This document shows, one piece after another, positions 36,218 to 44,865 of a stretch of DNA of 64,000 bases; position 1 is the stretch's first letter, and each line of letters begins with the position of its first letter. Location of the stretch: positions 186,001 to 250,000 of the forward strand of contig NZ_CANLZV010000004.1 of NCBI RefSeq assembly GCF_947495665.1. The letters are read 5' to 3'. Both the position numbers and the translations under genes were made by a program. This DNA comes from an uncultured Sunxiuqinia sp. GTDB lineage: Bacteria; Bacteroidota; Bacteroidia; Bacteroidales; Prolixibacteraceae. Below the pieces are notes generated by a model. The model saw only the letters and a list, made by a program, of their open reading frames with translations, was not told the origin of the DNA and searched no databases.

Positions 36218-37259
36218 AGCCTACAATTGTTTTGTTAAAACTTTTTCCTTCGTGATCCAGAAATTTAATTTTCAATGGGACATAGTAAAATTGCGATTGA
36301 ATGGCCTCCGGGAAACTGGTTTCATCCCGAAGTCGCATGGCATCTTTTTCCGTGGTCAGAATAAGCGGATTGCGGTCCTGGTATTTAGCCAGTCGCTCTT
36401 CAATCATCTTTAAGTCCTTGGCGGTAAAATGATGATGATCTCCAAAAATCAGTTCATCCACCAAAGCAAACTTGCCGGCCACATAGGTTTGCCACAACTG
36501 CGGATTCGCAATCCCGGACAGCAAAATAACCGGCCTTTTCAGGTCCTCATCAGCCAAAGGCTGTTTGATCGCGTCCGGAAAAACAGGCATCGGATCACCA
36601 TACTCCATGGTTGTAAAATACAAGGATTGGTAAGGCCGAAGGTTCACATCTTTCATAATAATCCGCCGGGTAATGGGTGTGATTTCATCCGGACATTTGG
36701 TATAAATGATGATGTTGGCCCGTCGACGCTGGTATTTGCGTTCGCGCAGACGCCCCACCGGTAGCAGTTCGTCTTTATCAATCGGACGGTTATAGTCAAT
36801 CAGCAGAATGTTGATTCCCGGCGTCACCTTCCGATGTTGAAAGGCATCATCCAGCAAAACCGCATCGGGTGAATTGGCTTCGTCCTTCAGCAGCTCCTGA
36901 ATTCCACGCACTCGTTTTTCGTCAACAGCCACCGTTACCTCCGGAAATTTTTGTTTAATCTGAAGCGGCTCATCGCCCACCTCCCGGGCTTGCGAAGTGG
37001 TTTCTACCAAGCGAAATCCTTTGGTTTTGCGCTTGTAGCCCCGACTCAGGGTAGCCACCCGAACATGCTTTTTCAGCAACTCCACCAAGTATTCGGTATG
37101 CGGTGTTTTTCCGGTCCCCCCAACGGTAATGTTACCAATGGAAATCACCGGGATTTCAAATTCGGTGGATTTAAATATTTTGTAGTCATACAGGCTGTTT
37201 CGGATGTAAACAACCAGTCCGTAAATCCATGAAACAGGGTATAATAAAAATTTTAGCAT
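36156..37259 (-). CDS. lpxK: Tetraacyldisaccharide 4-prime-kinase
   Basis: A 367-residue inner-membrane kinase adding the 4-prime phosphate to the lipid A disaccharide. The start at 37259 puts the membrane anchor first (MLKFLLYPVSWIYGLVVYIR); an ATG 12 codons upstream is less likely. The P-loop is NITVGGTGKTPHTEYLVELL, followed by ATLSRGYKRKTKGF, VGDEPLQIKQKFP and VLLDDAFQHRKV, the DDxFQH block with catalytic Asp and His. The C-terminal 21 codons overlap the purine nucleoside phosphorylase gene in another frame. It lies downstream of sppA but is separated from it by a terminator-like hairpin. Confidence 0.95.
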   Translation of the reverse strand: MLKFLLYPVSWIYGLVVYIRNSLYDYKIFKSTEFEIPVISIGNITVGGTGKTPHTEYLVELLKKHVRVATLSRGYKRKTKGFRLVETTSQAREVGDEPLQIKQKFPEVTVAVDEKRVRGIQELLKDEANSPDAVLLDDAFQHRKVTPGINILLIDYNRPIDKDELLPVGRLRERKYQRRRANIIIYTKCPDEITPITRRIIMKDVNLRPYQSLYFTTMEYGDPMPVFPDAIKQPLADEDLKRPVILLSGIANPQLWQTYVAGKFALVDELIFGDHHHFTAKDLKMIEERLAKYQDRNPLILTTEKDAMRLRDETSFPEAIQSQFYYVPLKIKFLDHEGKSFNKTIVGYVKDNRSNRELHKRTYQRQR

Positions 37260-37298
37260 AGTTGAATTTTGTTCTACGAAGTTATTAAAATTCATACA

Positions 37299-37330
37299 TA
37301 AAAAAAGAAGCTGCCACGAGGAACAACTTC
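37299..37330 (-). terminator. Probable terminator after sppA
   Basis: On the minus strand GAAGTTG pairs with CAGCTTC with one wobble around a roughly 10-nt loop, and is followed by seven U. It lies about 75 bp past the sppA stop and 40 bp before the lpxK start, so lpxK-punA likely have some transcription of their own. Confidence 0.6.
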
Positions 37331-37402
37331 TCTTTTCATCTTGTTAGTTAACCGAACAAAATCGCTGTTGGGGAACAGTTCTGTCTGCCCGTTCAGACCG
37401 AT

Positions 37403-39175
37403 TTAATCCAGCTGAATATCATAAGGCATGCGGGCCAATATGCCGCGCGTTTGCTTCATCCGCTTCAGGTGCTGATAAACCGGATAAGCATCTCCAAGTT
37501 CTTGTTTTACAAACCACATTTGTGCCGATCCGGACATCTCTTTCAGCCATTCTTCAAACGGATCTTTAATCTCAGGTAAGGCCTTAATGCGGTAACGATC
37601 CAGTCCGGCCATTTCTTTAGCCAACTGAATGGCATCGGTTACGCCCCCATACTGATCAATCAGGCCAATTTCCAAAGCATCAGGACCTGCCCAAACCCGG
37701 CCTTGCCCCACTTCATCCACCGCCTCCATGGTCATGCTGCGCCCTTCGGCCACCCGACCGGTAAAGGTGCGATAGCCTTCTTCAATGTAATTTTGCATCA
37801 ACGCTTTCTCAAATTCAGTGAGCGGACGGGTAAGCGATAACATGTCGGAATGAGCATTGGTATTCACCACATCCTGTGTGATTCCCAGCTTATCCGTCAT
37901 CAACTCTCCGGCGTTGGGAATCACCCCGAAAATACCGATGGAACCGGTGATGGTTGTCCGATCGGCCAGGATGGTATCAGCCGCCGCTGCAATGTAATAA
38001 CCACCTGAAGCGGCCACATCGCCCATCGACGCAATTACCGGCTTGACATCGGCCGCCAGTTTGACCTCACGCCAAATGACTTCCGAGCCGTAAGCACTTC
38101 CTCCCGGCGAGTTAATACGAAGCACAATGGCCTTGATGGAACTGTCGCGACGAGCCTGACGAATGGCACGTGACAACTCTTCCGAGTCTACCCCATCGTT
38201 TCCGGAACCGGGCATATCGATACCACCACTGGCATAAACCACCGCAATTTTGTCGCGAGCCAGTCCTTTACCATCCGTTGGTGCAGGTACCCGGGAGTAA
38301 TCATTCACGTCAACAACCCGTACATCTTTGCTTTCGCGGGTTCCGGTAAGTTGTTTCAAATCATCAATCACCTGATCTTTATACTTCAACGAATCCACCA
38401 GGCCTTGCTCTAAAAGGTAATCGGCCAATTGGAAAGTCGTTACCTCGTCAGCTAAGTCGCGCAGTTTTTCGACTGAAACTCCGCGTGAACCGGCAATATC
38501 TTTCAGCATTTGAGTCCATAAGCTGCCAATGTATTTTTCAGTTTGCAAGCGGTTTTCCGGGCTCATTTTTTCCAACAGGTAAGGTTCAACTGCTGCCTTA
38601 AATTTCCCGTGACGAATCACCTGCATTTCAACGCCTACTTTTTCCAGCGCATTTTTAAAGAATAAATGCTGCGAGCTCAAACCTTTCAACTCCAACATTC
38701 CTTTCGGGTTCATCACCACCTGATCGGCAACCGATACCAGGTAATAGGCTTTTTGCGACAAGGCCTCGCCATAGGCATAAATAAATTTGCCACTTTCCTT
38801 GAAGTCCAGCAACGCTTTCCGGATTTCTTCAACAGTCGCCAAACCGGCATTAATCATTGACGGATTCAGGTAAATGCCTTCTATCTTGTCATCCGTTTTG
38901 GCTTTCTCAATGCAATTCAGAATATCCTCCAAGCCAATTTGTTTTGTTCCGCTAAAACCCGGAAGATCCAGATCACTGAAAGGACTTTTATTGGTTCGTT
39001 CCACAATTTGGTGTTCCAGGCGAAGGATTAGCACGGTTTTATCCTTGACGGCAACCGTCTTTTCACTCATGGAAACCAGGGATGAGAAAATCCCAATGGA
39101 CAAAATCATCATTAAAAACCCGGCAATCATCACGCCCACAATTGTTGCCAGGGTATACTTCAAAAAACTCTTCAT
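37403..39175 (-). CDS. sppA: Signal peptide peptidase A, 67-kDa type
   Basis: A 590-residue serine-lysine protease of the S49 family with two tandem ClpP-like folds, degrading cleaved signal peptides in the inner membrane. One N-terminal anchor (TLATIVGVMIAGFLMMILSI). The general-base Lys lies in the N-terminal domain within RHGKFKAAVEPYL; the nucleophile Ser in the C-terminal domain is in MGDVAASGGYYIAAAAD, preceded by LRINSPGGSAYGSEVIWREV. Length and both catalytic blocks match the long form found in Escherichia coli and Bacteroidota. It is divergent from folK with 89 bp between the two start codons. Confidence 0.95.
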   Translation of the reverse strand: MKSFLKYTLATIVGVMIAGFLMMILSIGIFSSLVSMSEKTVAVKDKTVLILRLEHQIVERTNKSPFSDLDLPGFSGTKQIGLEDILNCIEKAKTDDKIEGIYLNPSMINAGLATVEEIRKALLDFKESGKFIYAYGEALSQKAYYLVSVADQVVMNPKGMLELKGLSSQHLFFKNALEKVGVEMQVIRHGKFKAAVEPYLLEKMSPENRLQTEKYIGSLWTQMLKDIAGSRGVSVEKLRDLADEVTTFQLADYLLEQGLVDSLKYKDQVIDDLKQLTGTRESKDVRVVDVNDYSRVPAPTDGKGLARDKIAVVYASGGIDMPGSGNDGVDSEELSRAIRQARRDSSIKAIVLRINSPGGSAYGSEVIWREVKLAADVKPVIASMGDVAASGGYYIAAAADTILADRTTITGSIGIFGVIPNAGELMTDKLGITQDVVNTNAHSDMLSLTRPLTEFEKALMQNYIEEGYRTFTGRVAEGRSMTMEAVDEVGQGRVWAGPDALEIGLIDQYGGVTDAIQLAKEMAGLDRYRIKALPEIKDPFEEWLKEMSGSAQMWFVKQELGDAYPVYQHLKRMKQTRGILARMPYDIQLD

Positions 39176-39201
39176 AATGCTTATTTATAGCTTGTGGTTT
39201 C

Positions 39202-39209
39202 TAACTTTG
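39202..39209 (+). promoter_or_regulatory. Candidate -7 element for folK
   Basis: TAACTTTG matches TAnnTTTG exactly, 55 bp before the folK ATG. The region at the expected -33 position has no TTTG, so support comes from the -7 alone. Confidence 0.35.
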
Positions 39210-39264
39210 TATTTCTTATGAATATGTACGAAAATACACAATTAGTTACAATAATAATCTAAAC

Positions 39265-39753
39265 ATGGCCAAGGTTTTTTTGCTTTTGGGAGGTAACTTA
39301 GGAAACAAAAAAGTAATTTTTAATCAGGCGCTTGCCTTGCTGGAAGAGGCCGTTGGTAAAATCGAACAACAATCAGCCATCTATGAAACAGAGCCCTGGG
39401 GCTTTGAGTCCGAGGATTTGTTTTGGAACCAGGTCGTGGTGCTTGAGACCCGTTTGGATGCTGACAGCCTCTTGGTTGAAACACAGCAAATAGAGTATCA
39501 ATTGGGACGTGTGCGGCATGGAGCACAATACAGTTCGCGCTTGATTGACCTGGACATTCTCTTTTACGACCAGCTGATTCTGAATCAACCCCGGCTTGAA
39601 ATCCCGCATCCCCGCATGGGCGAGCGACGGTTTGTGTTGGAGCCGCTGGCCGAAATTGCTCCTGACTTCATTCATCCTGCTTCCAAAAAAACAATTGCTC
39701 AATTACTTGCCGAATGCACGGACCAATTGGCGGTGAAAAAACTGGACGCCTGA
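39265..39753 (+). CDS. folK: 6-hydroxymethyl-7,8-dihydropterin pyrophosphokinase
   Basis: A 162-residue HPPK enzyme that transfers pyrophosphate from ATP to hydroxymethyl-dihydropterin in folate synthesis. The family signatures are LLGGNLGNKKVIFNQAL at the start, SAIYETEPWGFESEDLFWNQ (pterin-binding loop), and RLIDLDILFYDQ, which carries the two Mg-binding Asp residues, with IPHPRMGERRFVLEPLAEIA after it. Full length, good start. It is a single gene, followed 108 bp later by a transporter gene on the same strand. Confidence 0.96.
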   Translation: MAKVFLLLGGNLGNKKVIFNQALALLEEAVGKIEQQSAIYETEPWGFESEDLFWNQVVVLETRLDADSLLVETQQIEYQLGRVRHGAQYSSRLIDLDILFYDQLILNQPRLEIPHPRMGERRFVLEPLAEIAPDFIHPASKKTIAQLLAECTDQLAVKKLDA

Positions 39754-39861
39754 TTTATCCAATCAGCAGGCATTTCCACTCCACGGCTGAATAAGATCTT
39801 TCAAAAAAGTGCTACCTTGTTGCCCTAAACAACTAGTTCAAACTAAAATTTTAAAAGCGCG

Positions 39862-41145
39862 ATGGCTAAACGAACACCATTCCCAAAAGTTTTTTGGGTA
39901 GCCAACACCATTGAAGTGTTGGAACGCTTTGCCTATTACGGCATTTACATGAGTTTTGGAATTTACCTGGGACAACTGGGCTTTTCCAAAGGTGATTTGG
40001 GGGCAATCCAAAGTATCTTTCTGGCCCTCTCCTATCTTATTCCCCTTTTTTCAGGGACTTTTGCTGACCGGTACGGTTTTAAAAAGATGTTGCTCATCTC
40101 GTACATGGCCTACCTACCAGCCATTTTACTGCTCATTTTAACCCAAACCTTCAACGGGATAGCCCTGACCATGCTGACTATTGGTTTTGCAGCCGGTATT
40201 TTTAAACCTCTGATTTCGTCAACGGTACGGGCGACTACTGATTCGACCAACAAAACGCTGGGTTTCGGTATTTTCTACCAAATGGTTAACCTGGGGGCTT
40301 CGTTGGGACCAATCGTTATGGGTAAGCTGCGCGGATGGTCGTGGGATTATGTGTTTTATACCGCTGCTGCCACGGTGGGTTTGATGTTTATCATTACCCT
40401 GCTTTTTTACAAAGAACCTGAGCGGGAACTGGAAGGTGTCACCCTTCGTCAAAAGTTCAGGGATATGGGCGAAGCGCTTTCCAACCTCAAATTTTTGAGT
40501 TTTCTGATTTTACTGGGGGTATTTTTCTGGCTTCCCTTCTGGGCCTTTTTCAACGTACTGGCCGTGTATATCAACGATTATCTGGATACCGCATCGCTAT
40601 ACGAATCGGTTCGCATGGTAACCGGCACCGGTATTGCCCAGTTCATTTCGAGCCAGGAAGAAGGCGTATGGCGGATTAACGCCGAAGCCATTTCGCACAC
40701 CGGCTACATCATCATCGTTTTTCAATTGCTCATTTCCCGGATTTTTGAGAAGCGGGCGGCCATTCCTTCCTTTATGATTGGCTTGCTGATTGCAGCGGCC
40801 GGCTTTGTGGTGCTCGGACTTTCTGTGACCTCTGCAAGCGGCCTGGTGTTTCTTGGCGTATTTTTGTTTGCCGTAGGCGAAATGATTTCCTCTCCCCGTA
40901 TTCAGGAGTACATCATGTGGATTGCACCGAAAGAGAAAGCTGGGTTATACATGGGAACCAATTTTCTGGCCACCTTCATCGGGGCTACACTCAGTGGTGT
41001 TTATACCTGGCTGATGGGAATTTACGAATCTTCCGGTCATCCGGAATACATCATGTACACGCTGACAGTACATACCCTGTTGGGCATTCTGGCCATCTAC
41101 CTGTTTGTTAAAAAGCTGGGCGAGTTCCAGGAACGAACCGAATAA
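39862..41145 (+). CDS. MFS transporter resembling POT/PTR2 peptide transporters
   Basis: A 427-residue inner-membrane protein with about 12 hydrophobic segments. The first helix region EVLERFAYYGIYMSFGIYL is close to the POT family ERFxYYG motif, and GIFKPLISSTVRATTD plus GFGIFYQMVNLGASLGPIV is close to the second POT signature. The MFS loop motif is FADRYGFKKM. POT carriers import di- and tripeptides with protons; many are longer than this, so the assignment is to the superfamily with POT likeness. Peptide import would fit the peptidases of locus C, but no direct link is visible. It ends at a shared terminator opposite upp. Confidence 0.8.
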   Translation: MAKRTPFPKVFWVANTIEVLERFAYYGIYMSFGIYLGQLGFSKGDLGAIQSIFLALSYLIPLFSGTFADRYGFKKMLLISYMAYLPAILLLILTQTFNGIALTMLTIGFAAGIFKPLISSTVRATTDSTNKTLGFGIFYQMVNLGASLGPIVMGKLRGWSWDYVFYTAAATVGLMFIITLLFYKEPERELEGVTLRQKFRDMGEALSNLKFLSFLILLGVFFWLPFWAFFNVLAVYINDYLDTASLYESVRMVTGTGIAQFISSQEEGVWRINAEAISHTGYIIIVFQLLISRIFEKRAAIPSFMIGLLIAAAGFVVLGLSVTSASGLVFLGVFLFAVGEMISSPRIQEYIMWIAPKEKAGLYMGTNFLATFIGATLSGVYTWLMGIYESSGHPEYIMYTLTVHTLLGILAIYLFVKKLGEFQERTE

Positions 41146-41172
41146 GGCAATCATCAGACAAGTGAAGACATA

Positions 41173-41200
41173 AAAAAACCGGGCAACACCCGGTTTTTTC
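41173..41200. terminator. Bidirectional terminator between the MFS gene and upp
   Basis: AAAAAACCGGG, loop CAACA, CCCGGTTTTTT (about 41173-41199) is a perfect stem with T-runs on both strands, serving two convergent genes that end at 41145 and 41236. Confidence 0.88.
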
Positions 41201-41235
41201 TATTGTGAATTATCTTAACGCTTATTCGTTATTTT

Positions 41236-41898
41236 CTAGTGTGAATCAGCTTTGGGGCCAAAAGCCAAATCGCCTGCATCTCCCAATCCGGGAACAATGT
41301 ATGATTTAACGGTCATTTCATCGTCAATGGCACCAACCCAAAGTGTTACATTTTTGGCTTTAATTGTCTCCTGAACGTATTCCACCCCTTTCTTACTGGC
41401 AATAACCACCACCAGGTGTACATGTGTTGGATCACCTTTTTGCAAAAGTGCTTTGTATCCCATTTCCATCGAAGCGCCCGAAGCCAACATCGGATCCGAA
41501 AGAATTGCTACTTTTTCATCCAGATCCGGCGATGCCAGGTATTCAAACTCAATATGAAACTGCCCTTGATCATCATACTTCCGGTAAGCCGAGATAAACG
41601 CATTTTCAGCCCGGTCAAAAATATTCAGCAAACCTTGCTGAAGAGGCAATCCGGCACGTAAAATAGTTGCCAGAACCGGTTGCTGGTGCAGGGTTGGAAC
41701 TTTAGCCACACCAAGTGGTGTTTTTACTTCTTTTACTTTAAAATCGAGCGTCTTGCTGATTTCGTAAGCAAATATTTCGCCAAAACGTTGTAAGTTTTTT
41801 CGAAATCGAAGAGGATCCTTCTGAATCTCGTGATCTCGTATCTCTGCAATGTATTGATTGAAAATGGAATTCGACTCGCTCAGGTTGATTACTTTCAT
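41236..41898 (-). CDS. upp: Uracil phosphoribosyltransferase
   Basis: A 220-residue enzyme making UMP from uracil and PRPP. The start is the ATG at 41898 (MKVINLSESNSIFNQYIAEI); two codons upstream the frame opens only with TTG. The PRPP-binding loop is LSDPMLASGASMEMGYKALL, preceded by RAGLPLQQGLLNIFDRAENA and followed by VVIASKKGVEYVQE; the C-terminal uracil-binding region is VPGLGDAGDLAFGPK. The gene appears monocistronic, sharing a terminator with the MFS gene. Confidence 0.95.
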   Translation of the reverse strand: MKVINLSESNSIFNQYIAEIRDHEIQKDPLRFRKNLQRFGEIFAYEISKTLDFKVKEVKTPLGVAKVPTLHQQPVLATILRAGLPLQQGLLNIFDRAENAFISAYRKYDDQGQFHIEFEYLASPDLDEKVAILSDPMLASGASMEMGYKALLQKGDPTHVHLVVVIASKKGVEYVQETIKAKNVTLWVGAIDDEMTVKSYIVPGLGDAGDLAFGPKADSH

Positions 41899-41947
41899 GT
41901 CCAAAAAATTTTGCCGAAAATAACGATTTTTTTCTTTTTAGAGGGGC

Positions 41948-43015
41948 TTAAGTAAAGATAAAATCCCCTTCACCGTCCTGAATTTTGCGCATCGCTGCAG
42001 AAATCGGGAAAGAAGAATAAATTCCTTGTTCTATTCTCTTATGAAACAAGAATGGGTTCGCATGTTTCTGAATCTTTTTTGCCAGCTCAGGCTCCAGAAT
42101 TGTCAGAATTTCAATTTTTTTCCGCACCGAAAGCTGAATCAGAAAACGCGCAGCTACCCATAGTGAATTCTGCGGCAACTGCAGATGAACGGTTTTCAAA
42201 TGGCCATCGCGGATCGAATAAATCAGAAAGCCAATCAACCGCCGCCCCTTCATGAATTTGACCGTTTTGTAATGAAACTGGCTGGCATAGGAAGAAAACG
42301 GATAGTTCGGCAGCCAGTCCTTTTTCGCAGTGGATACCCAAGGATAGGCAAAAATCCATTCCAGTTCTTTTTGCCCACGCTCAAACAGGTAACTATCCTT
42401 TTTGGCTTCAACCAAGCGATAACAAGCCTCATCCGGCAAGTCGAGCACATCAATATTGAGCTGCTTCCAGCGGCGGGGATGATACAGCAAGCGCATCAGG
42501 TTGGCCAAAAGACGAATGAACACATCCACAACTTTAAAGAAAAGCGTCATCCCCTTAAACCGATCGCGCAGCAAGTCAGCGGTTTTGACAAAAAAGTAAA
42601 AGCGCACGCCATCCTCCAAAAACATCGGTGTAAAGAATTCTGATTTTAAGTAAACCTGGAGCGAAGCAGGCGCGTAGTTGGTAAACAGCAAGCGCTCCTC
42701 CCAATCCTTCAAGGCCTCTGTCAGCAGTTGTGTTGAATATCCCCGACGTCGATAATCGGGATGAACCCAGTTTCCACTCAGCCAGGCAATTCGCTTGCTT
42801 TGGTTCATCAGGCGGGCAGGATAAAGAGTTCGAAAAGCAATCAGCTTTGTATCATCGTGAAGCAGGTAAAGCACCGGATCTTCCGCCTCTGCATGCGGGT
42901 TGTTAACATAGGAGGCTACCCGGGCCGGACTAATGGGTTTTGTTTCCAAATCCCGAAAAAAATCACTCGTTAGAAATGACTCTAACTCCTGCAACCGAAT
43001 CTTCTTCAATTCCAT
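41948..43015 (-). CDS. GNAT-family N-acetyltransferase with a long C-terminal extension
   Basis: A 355-residue protein. Residues about 45-160 form a GNAT domain; the acetyl-CoA pyrophosphate-binding motif is VHPDYRRRGYSTQLLTEAL. The remaining 200 residues include a hydrophobic segment (FFKVVDVFIRLLANLMRLLY) and a second, GNAT-like half (KGRRLIGFLIYSIRDGHLKT). It is the last gene of a tight operon with two polysaccharide deacetylases and a FemAB-like protein (3 bp after the previous stop), so it probably modifies a cell-surface glycan or its precursor; this is inferred from context. The substrate is unknown. Confidence 0.85.
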   Translation of the reverse strand: MELKKIRLQELESFLTSDFFRDLETKPISPARVASYVNNPHAEAEDPVLYLLHDDTKLIAFRTLYPARLMNQSKRIAWLSGNWVHPDYRRRGYSTQLLTEALKDWEERLLFTNYAPASLQVYLKSEFFTPMFLEDGVRFYFFVKTADLLRDRFKGMTLFFKVVDVFIRLLANLMRLLYHPRRWKQLNIDVLDLPDEACYRLVEAKKDSYLFERGQKELEWIFAYPWVSTAKKDWLPNYPFSSYASQFHYKTVKFMKGRRLIGFLIYSIRDGHLKTVHLQLPQNSLWVAARFLIQLSVRKKIEILTILEPELAKKIQKHANPFLFHKRIEQGIYSSFPISAAMRKIQDGEGDFIFT

Positions 43016-43018
43016 GAT

Positions 43019-43957
43019 CTATTCTCTTTTTACCACATGTTTATTTACCAATCGTTTCATTTGAAACGACAAAAATTCCATTTTCACAAGTTGGCTGGCA
43101 CAAGCAAAACCGTCCTGCTCCATGGCCAGCCGCTGATAATGTTTCTTTTCCGGATCCAGCTTCAGACCGGCCGTACCAAAGGTCAGATCACATAAACGCT
43201 CGCGCCGAATGGCATCAAACACATCGCGCGACACCCCTTCATCGGTAAACGGAAAAGCAAATGCTTTAACGGCAGGCGAAAAATTGGCCGTCAGCCACTC
43301 CATACTTTCCCTGATTTCATCCAGCTGATGTTCTTCATCCAAGAGCCAGAATTCCGGATGATCCCAGCTATGAGCTCCCACCGTAAAACCATCCTTTTCC
43401 AACTGATGCAGTTGTTCCAGGGTCATGTAAGGACTTTCCTTTTGCAGATAGGCTTCCCAATCCAGGCCAACGTCTTCGGCCATCTGGTCCAGCGAAAGCA
43501 AATCGGCATAGGTATTTTGCAGATCAGAAGCCACCCCTTGTTTGGCAAAAAACTGATGCAAAACCGCTGCTTTATACCGGTGAAAAAGATCGTGATTATC
43601 GACAAAAGCCGGGTTGACGAAAAAAGTAGCCGGAACACCCTTCTCCTTCAAAATAGGAGCAATCACCTCATAACATTCCCGCAAGCCATCATCAAAACTA
43701 AGGTGAAAGGTATTCCTCAGATTGTGACCTTTGTAAAGCTCTTCAAGCGATATGGGGTCAAAATGGGTCAACAAAAAGTCCAGGTCTTTCTTGAACCGGC
43801 TGATTGACGGGAAACGGTAATTGTACTGAAACGGGTGTTCCCCATCTTTCACTATGTGATAAAAAGGCAGCAGTACAGGCACTTCCTCCCCCGAACCTAA
43901 AGAGGCAAGTGAAAAAGGTTTAGCCACCGCTGTTAATATTTTGTTTCTGATGTTCAT
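43019..43957 (-). CDS. Polysaccharide deacetylase (NodB-like) family protein
   Basis: A 312-residue carbohydrate esterase family 4 type protein. The metal and catalytic Asp pair is in FHLSFDDGLRECYE, the metal His pair in VGAHSWDHPEFWLL, and the later motif is FAFPFTDEG. No clear signal peptide. A helical insertion of about 70 residues sits between the first and second motifs (ATFFVNPAFVDNHDLFHRYK onward), a common variant in Bacteroidota. Its ATG overlaps the stop of the preceding FemAB-like gene by four bases (ATGA), indicating translational coupling. Confidence 0.9.
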   Translation of the reverse strand: MNIRNKILTAVAKPFSLASLGSGEEVPVLLPFYHIVKDGEHPFQYNYRFPSISRFKKDLDFLLTHFDPISLEELYKGHNLRNTFHLSFDDGLRECYEVIAPILKEKGVPATFFVNPAFVDNHDLFHRYKAAVLHQFFAKQGVASDLQNTYADLLSLDQMAEDVGLDWEAYLQKESPYMTLEQLHQLEKDGFTVGAHSWDHPEFWLLDEEHQLDEIRESMEWLTANFSPAVKAFAFPFTDEGVSRDVFDAIRRERLCDLTFGTAGLKLDPEKKHYQRLAMEQDGFACASQLVKMEFLSFQMKRLVNKHVVKRE

Positions 43958-44865
43958 TTTTTAAGCCATTTTGACCACCACGGCAACCGGTTGTACCGGT
44001 AGTGATGGTACTTTTCGGGGCTTGCCCCAAATCCTTTATATAGTCGGGCAACGCCCGGTATTTGTGATCCTTCAAAATCCAGCAAGTACTCTTTGCCGGC
44101 GTTCTCCTGAATAAACCGGTCAATCAGGAAATACATGGCCTGGTACTTTTTACCTTCCGCACTGCTGATAGCACTCAGGTAAGTTACCCGGTATTTATCC
44201 CGAATAAAAAAGGCTGCTGCACAAAGCTCATTGCCGGGCGAATAAACGCCATAGATTTGCCCCAGGCTTCGGCTTAGCGCAAAGGCCAGAATATTTCGCA
44301 GCTTCTGCATTTCCTTCTCCGACAAACGAACCTGTTGGTTTTTCTTTTTAAAGCGCAGGTATTCTCCTGCTGAAATACTGCTCACCAAAATCAATTGGTG
44401 CTTGCTGGCTTTTTTAAGTTTACGCCGGGTATGTTGCGAATAATTACCGGCCATTACCTCATAACTATCCACGAGCGACAACAACAGGTTTTGCCGTTTT
44501 TCATACCCACCAACACTGTCTACCGGAAGTTGCATGGCGTTCAGATTGATTTCGGCAAACGAAAACCGCCGGGCCACTTCCTGTAAAAACAGCTGACTGA
44601 CTTCCCTGGTTGGTGTTGGAAAAATACCGAGTTGCTGACAAAACAAAGGTTGGTACAAATAGCGAATGCCGAACTTCTGGCGGTAAGTCAAGGGCATGAC
44701 ATACCGATAATTCCCCATCACCAAAGCATCCCAACGGTCGCAAAGCTTGTCGAGATACCATGAGCGGGCATAAATCAAGCTATTGGGCGCATTGTCCAAA
44801 CACCGATCCCATTGGTCGGTATCAATCGCTTCATAATTGACGTAGCTAATTAGTTCCTGATTCAT
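43954..44865 (-). CDS. FemAB/GNAT-like (Acetyltransf_6 type) protein
   Basis: A 303-residue protein of the double-GNAT fold used by FemAB and BcsL/CelD-type enzymes. The N-terminal half has SLIYARSWYLDKLCDRWDAL, the middle the typical YSQHTRRKLKKASKH stretch, and the C-terminal half YGVYSPGNELCAAAFFIRDK and LSAISSAEGKKYQAMYFLID, ending with LLDFEGSQIPGVARLYKGFG. Such proteins transfer amino-acyl or acyl groups onto peptidoglycan or exopolysaccharide precursors. It overlaps the upstream deacetylase gene by 20 bp and the downstream one by 4 bp, so the four genes are one translation unit. Substrate unknown. Confidence 0.82.
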   Translation of the reverse strand: MNQELISYVNYEAIDTDQWDRCLDNAPNSLIYARSWYLDKLCDRWDALVMGNYRYVMPLTYRQKFGIRYLYQPLFCQQLGIFPTPTREVSQLFLQEVARRFSFAEINLNAMQLPVDSVGGYEKRQNLLLSLVDSYEVMAGNYSQHTRRKLKKASKHQLILVSSISAGEYLRFKKKNQQVRLSEKEMQKLRNILAFALSRSLGQIYGVYSPGNELCAAAFFIRDKYRVTYLSAISSAEGKKYQAMYFLIDRFIQENAGKEYLLDFEGSQIPGVARLYKGFGASPEKYHHYRYNRLPWWSKWLKK

